A stretch of DNA of 14,812 nt from an uncultured Oscillospiraceae bacterium (GTDB lineage: Bacteria > Bacillota_A > Clostridia > Oscillospirales > Oscillospiraceae): NCBI GenBank assembly GCA_900754605.1, contig CAAEDK010000331.1:1-14812 (forward strand), written 5' to 3'. Each line of letters opens with the position of its first letter. Within the stretch, counting starts at the first letter, position 1. Below are positions 12,492 to 14,812 of this stretch, piece after piece. The position numbers and the translations under genes were made by a program. A model generated the notes under the pieces. The model made no database searches and had not been told where the DNA came from. It saw nothing but the letters and a program-made list of their open reading frames with translations.

Positions 12492-12543
12492 TATAATGTG
12501 GAGACGCCGCAAATCTGTGCTGGACGATAGCTGACAGATTTGC
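12492..12543 (+). promoter_or_regulatory. Possible -10 and leader hairpin of the DUF4300 gene
   Basis: TATAAT at 12492-12497 faces the plus-strand gene; no -35 is convincing. Just behind it, GCAAATCTGT (12509-12518) and ACAGATTTGC (12534-12543) form a perfect 10-bp stem with a 15-base loop in the presumed leader. It could be an operator or a leader hairpin. No T-run follows. Confidence 0.4.
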
Positions 12544-12592
12544 TCCGGAACATATATGCTCTGTTAGATACATCTCAAATTCACAGGCAATT

Positions 12593-13504
12593 ATGAAAGG
12601 AACTCAGATTGATATGAAGAAAAAACGATTCGCTACAATTGTGGCAGCACTCTTGGTAATTTCTCTGGCTAGCTGTAGTACACCTGCTGGGAGCTTACCC
12701 TCCGCGCCTGACGGTTCCCATGTGCCGGAAAAAACACAGGCCCTCTATTCCAATTTGACGGATGACAGCTCCAGGAGGGAGGTCGTGGATGCGCTTCAGG
12801 CCCACGGCGTATCTCAGGAGCAGACCGATACCCTGCTGGCCTGGGCAGACGACTTTAACGCCCGGGTGACCACGCCCACCCTCACGGAGGGCTTTACCGC
12901 CATGGAGGGTGACTTTGTTGACTACAGCTCACTTTTGTTTGACATTAAGGAACTGCCAGACGGCACATTTTTTATGGAGGCCAATTGCCGCCTGACCGCG
13001 TTCCTGTTGATGCGGGATCAGCTCCAGACCTGTGGGACTGCGGATGAGAGTGATACCTATCTAATGTTTGACATTGAGGCCATTGACACGCAGAAGGAAT
13101 ACCAGCTCAGTTCAGAAGCACGGGCCGATTTCATTACTCTGTTCAATGCCGTACCTCTGGAGGGGGCGGCGAACCAGGAGGAACACCTTGCCCGCATTGA
13201 GGAAGCGTGGTCGGAGCGTGGCATACAGGTGGACAGCGCCAAGGGAATGTCCCTGATCGAGGTATATCTGCATTCCCCACTTGACGGGGTCCGCTTTGTA
13301 GGACATACCGGCGTATTGATGGAGACGGAGGACGGACTGCTGTTTGTGGAGAAGTATGGCCCGGCTGGTCCCTTCCAGGCGACCAAATTTGAGAGCCGGA
13401 ACGCATTGGAGCACTATCTTCTGGCCCGTCCGGACCTATATGGAGACGAGACGGAGCTGCCGCCTATTGTGCTGGAAAATGGGAAGATGATGGAGATATC
13501 CTGA
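12593..13504 (+). CDS. DUF4300 family lipoprotein
   Basis: 303 residues from the ATG at 12593. An in-frame ATG at 12614 (MKKKRF) is also possible; neither ribosome site is decisive. Lys-rich N-region, hydrophobic core and lipobox LASC with C28. The family landmarks are in order: LYSNLTDDSSRREVVDAL (51-68), ANCRLTAFLLM (130-140), FVGHTGVLM (235-243) and FVEKYGPAGPFQATKF (251-266). DUF4300 proteins are surface lipoproteins of Firmicutes without a known activity; the conserved NCR, GHxGVL and EK motifs look enzyme-like but are unproven. It is divergent from the sigma operon, sharing a 270-base region, so joint regulation is possible. A strong terminator follows, so it is monocistronic. Confidence 0.85.
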   Translation: MKGTQIDMKKKRFATIVAALLVISLASCSTPAGSLPSAPDGSHVPEKTQALYSNLTDDSSRREVVDALQAHGVSQEQTDTLLAWADDFNARVTTPTLTEGFTAMEGDFVDYSSLLFDIKELPDGTFFMEANCRLTAFLLMRDQLQTCGTADESDTYLMFDIEAIDTQKEYQLSSEARADFITLFNAVPLEGAANQEEHLARIEEAWSERGIQVDSAKGMSLIEVYLHSPLDGVRFVGHTGVLMETEDGLLFVEKYGPAGPFQATKFESRNALEHYLLARPDLYGDETELPPIVLENGKMMEIS

Positions 13505-13536
13505 CCGGGGTACGGGTATCCGCAGTAGACACGGCC

Positions 13537-13571
13537 AAAAATGTCCGATGGGAGACCCACCGGACATTTTT
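13537..13571 (+). terminator. Intrinsic terminator of the DUF4300 gene
   Basis: 11-bp perfect stem 13537-13547 with 13561-13571, extended by TGGG/CCCA inside (13549-13552/13556-13559), ending in five T. The A-run on the other side also allows function on the minus strand. Confidence 0.85.
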
Positions 13572-13771
13572 CATATTCGTTTATTTTAGCCGCATTTTTG
13601 AGTACGGCGCGTTCCTGTACCTCACCTTAGCCAGTACACTGTCAGCAGTGAGGAGATGTAGCCAGGTTAGAGCCTTAATTTTTGCAAAAATATGTCGATA
13701 TGATACATGAAACCATTAAGAGCAGAGGGAAACTGAAATACTACTGTAGACAGAGAAAGGGCGTGGTATAG

Positions 13772-14314
13772 GTGCGATATCTGGTTTATCTCTTTGGATG
13801 CGCTCTGTTGGTCGGAGGTGGGGCAGTCTGTTCAGTTACACCGGCCGGAATCAGACTGGATGTTGCAAACTTGCTGTCGCTTCTGGATTATACAACGCTG
13901 GCGTTCCTGCTAATCGCGTGCGTACTGGTTCTTCTGGGGAACAACTCTTTCCGCGCTTTTGGTTGGGCAATCCGGGCTATGTTTCAAGAGAAAAAACCTT
14001 CTGCCGCCCGTGCGCTGGAGAGTTATCTGGCCTATCGGCAGGTGGCTATAGGATCTTTACTGGCCGGAGGTGCTGGCTCACTGCTTAGTCTGATTAAAAT
14101 GATGCACAGCCTGGGTGGCGGTAATCTGGAGGAATTAGGGATTGCCCTAAATGTAGCATGCCTGTCTCTCGGATATGCCATCTTTTTGAATCTGCTATTA
14201 CTTCCGGTAGGGTTTCTGTTGCGAAAGACGTTGGGAGAGATAGAACAGGCGGATAAGGTAGACCAAGCTGCGGGAACTATTTCGGTGCGGCGAAAGCGCA
14301 GTAGAGCAGGGTGA
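13772..14314 (+). CDS. Integral membrane protein resembling the MotA/TolQ/ExbB fold
   Basis: 180 residues from a GTG at 13772, with AAAGGG about 10 bases before it. Hydrophobic segments lie at about 5-22, 41-57, 91-110 and 122-149. Between segments two and three is a cytosolic stretch (NNSFRAFGWAIRAMFQEKKPSAARALESYLAYRQ); after the fourth is a charged tail ending RRKRSRAG. The arrangement, with a Gly-rich third helix (SLLAGGAGSLLSLIKMMHSL) and then LGIALNVACLSLGYAIFLNLLLLPVGFLLRK, resembles MotA-type proton-channel subunits (GALLAxALxxxxYGxxLANLxxxPxAxxL). The match is by pattern only, no partner with a MotB/ExbD-like plug lies nearby, and it could be an unrelated four-TM protein. Confidence 0.6.
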   Translation: MRYLVYLFGCALLVGGGAVCSVTPAGIRLDVANLLSLLDYTTLAFLLIACVLVLLGNNSFRAFGWAIRAMFQEKKPSAARALESYLAYRQVAIGSLLAGGAGSLLSLIKMMHSLGGGNLEELGIALNVACLSLGYAIFLNLLLLPVGFLLRKTLGEIEQADKVDQAAGTISVRRKRSRAG

Positions 14315-14435
14315 TTGGTCGGGGTGAATTAGGGCATCTGTTTACCTGCCGGGCTGAACTATATAGGAAGATAGATATTTTTCTCTGACAGGAGAAAACA
14401 CATAGGCCGCAGCTTCTGCGATTGGTGTAAAAAGA

Positions 14436-14489
14436 GAACTGCACTTCCGTACGCCGCCCTTTCGGGCTGGCGGTTCGGAAGTGCAGTTC
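14436..14489 (-). terminator. Long hairpin, terminator for the PHP gene on the minus strand
   Basis: Outer stem 14436-14449 with 14476-14489 is 14 bp and perfect. Inner stems CGCC/GGCG (14452-14455/14469-14472) and GCCC/GGGC (14456-14459/14464-14467) close on a TTTC loop. On the minus strand it is followed by TCTTTTTAC; no T-run follows on plus. Its size exceeds a normal terminator, so it may be a dispersed palindromic repeat. Confidence 0.7.
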
Positions 14490-14644
14490 CAGTTCTGTCG
14501 CCTGATAACCGAAGCCGACATACTGCTCTGTCATGCTATTTCAGATGAAGAAAGCCCCGGATACATACCTGTTCTGATCTACCCTTATCTAATCGAGAAA
14601 TCCATCATACCATGCCAAACGCCATTTGTGACACCGTACGTAAA

Positions 14645-14812
14645 TCAATTGAGGACTAGCTGGGCATTTTGGAAGGTTCCCAGCCAGTCGAGGTTGAGGG
14701 GAATGGGGGTAAGGAAGGTATCTGGTCGGACGGCCTCCCCGTGGAAATCGCTGCCCCCCGTGATATGGAGGCCGTATTTGTCTGCAAGACGCAGATAGGC
14801 GGCGGTCTGTTC
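14645..14812 (-). CDS. PHP-domain phosphoesterase, C-terminal fragment (N-terminus off the window)
   Basis: The last 55 residues are read from 14812 to a TGA at 14645. They contain YLRLADKYGLHITGGSDFHG, the closing motif of PHP-domain proteins: Asp and His of GGSDFHG are metal ligands. Known relatives (YciV/RNase AM-like and histidinol-phosphatase-like) are metal-dependent phosphoesterases that act on nucleotides or RNA ends. Most of the protein is off the right edge, so substrate and full length cannot be judged. The next minus-strand feature is the long hairpin 155 bases downstream. The plus-strand frame over this stretch is a shadow. Confidence 0.8.
   Translation of the reverse strand, partial: EQTAAYLRLADKYGLHITGGSDFHGEAVRPDTFLTPIPLNLDWLGTFQNAQLVLN

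Noticed and set aside
14277..14534. Minus-strand open frame of 85 codons
   Set aside because: Most of it is the translation of the long hairpin at 14436-14489 and the end of the membrane-protein gene in antisense.
14481..14798. Plus-strand open frame of 105 codons at the right edge
   Set aside because: It is antisense to the PHP-domain C-terminus, whose GGSDFHG motif is clear.
1..14812. CRISPR array, IS element or transposase, replication origin
   Set aside because: No regularly spaced direct repeats, no transposase or integrase motifs, and no DnaA-box clusters were seen on reading both strands.

Overview
The window looks like chromosomal DNA from a Gram-positive, low-to-mid-GC Firmicute, most likely a gut clostridium of the Oscillospiraceae type. 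The support is the strong AGGAGG-type ribosome sites, TTG starts, intrinsic terminators with long T-tracts, and the protein families present (DIP1984, DUF4300, a clostridial PLD-like enzyme, MBOAT plus DHHW pairs). No rRNA, intact tRNA, CRISPR array or transposase is visible.

Layout. (1) 1-2880 is AT-rich accessory DNA on the minus strand. It holds a Vsr-type endonuclease coupled by an ATGA overlap to a large Z1-domain helicase-like ATPase that runs off the left edge, then a small XRE-type regulator with a strong inverted repeat just before its ribosome site. This is a fragment of a restriction-modification or defence island. (2) 3118-4740 is plus strand and richer in GC. It holds an esterase-like alpha/beta hydrolase and a small Cys-containing conserved protein with a TTG start. 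That gene has a good sigma-A promoter and a long leader that can fold into an H-type pseudoknot burying its ribosome site. A 3'-terminal tRNA fragment with CCA and a terminator follow, a typical right-hand attachment-site scar, and then more hairpins. (3) 4741-5325 has no intact gene. (4) 5326-7763 is a divergent pair: a membrane-anchored PLD/cardiolipin-synthase-like enzyme (minus) and a DIP1984-family protein (plus), each with its own promoter. The DIP1984 gene has a structured leader, and tRNA-like arms follow it.

(5) 8049-12322 is a five-gene minus-strand operon: ECF sigma factor, a membrane protein in the anti-sigma position, a lipoprotein, an MBOAT O-acyltransferase and its SGNH/DHHW partner, closed by a strong terminator. 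The likely logic is that an envelope signal releases the sigma factor, which drives O-acetylation of a cell-surface or secreted polymer. (6) Divergently, a DUF4300 lipoprotein (12593) is followed by a four-TM protein resembling MotA/TolQ/ExbB. At the right edge is the C-terminus of a PHP-domain protein on the minus strand with its terminator.

The most novel candidates are the pseudoknot leader at 3913-4015 and the tRNA-like segment after DIP1984. The strongest systems-level observation is the sigma/anti-sigma-headed O-acyltransferase operon. All family assignments come from reading motifs; no database search was run.
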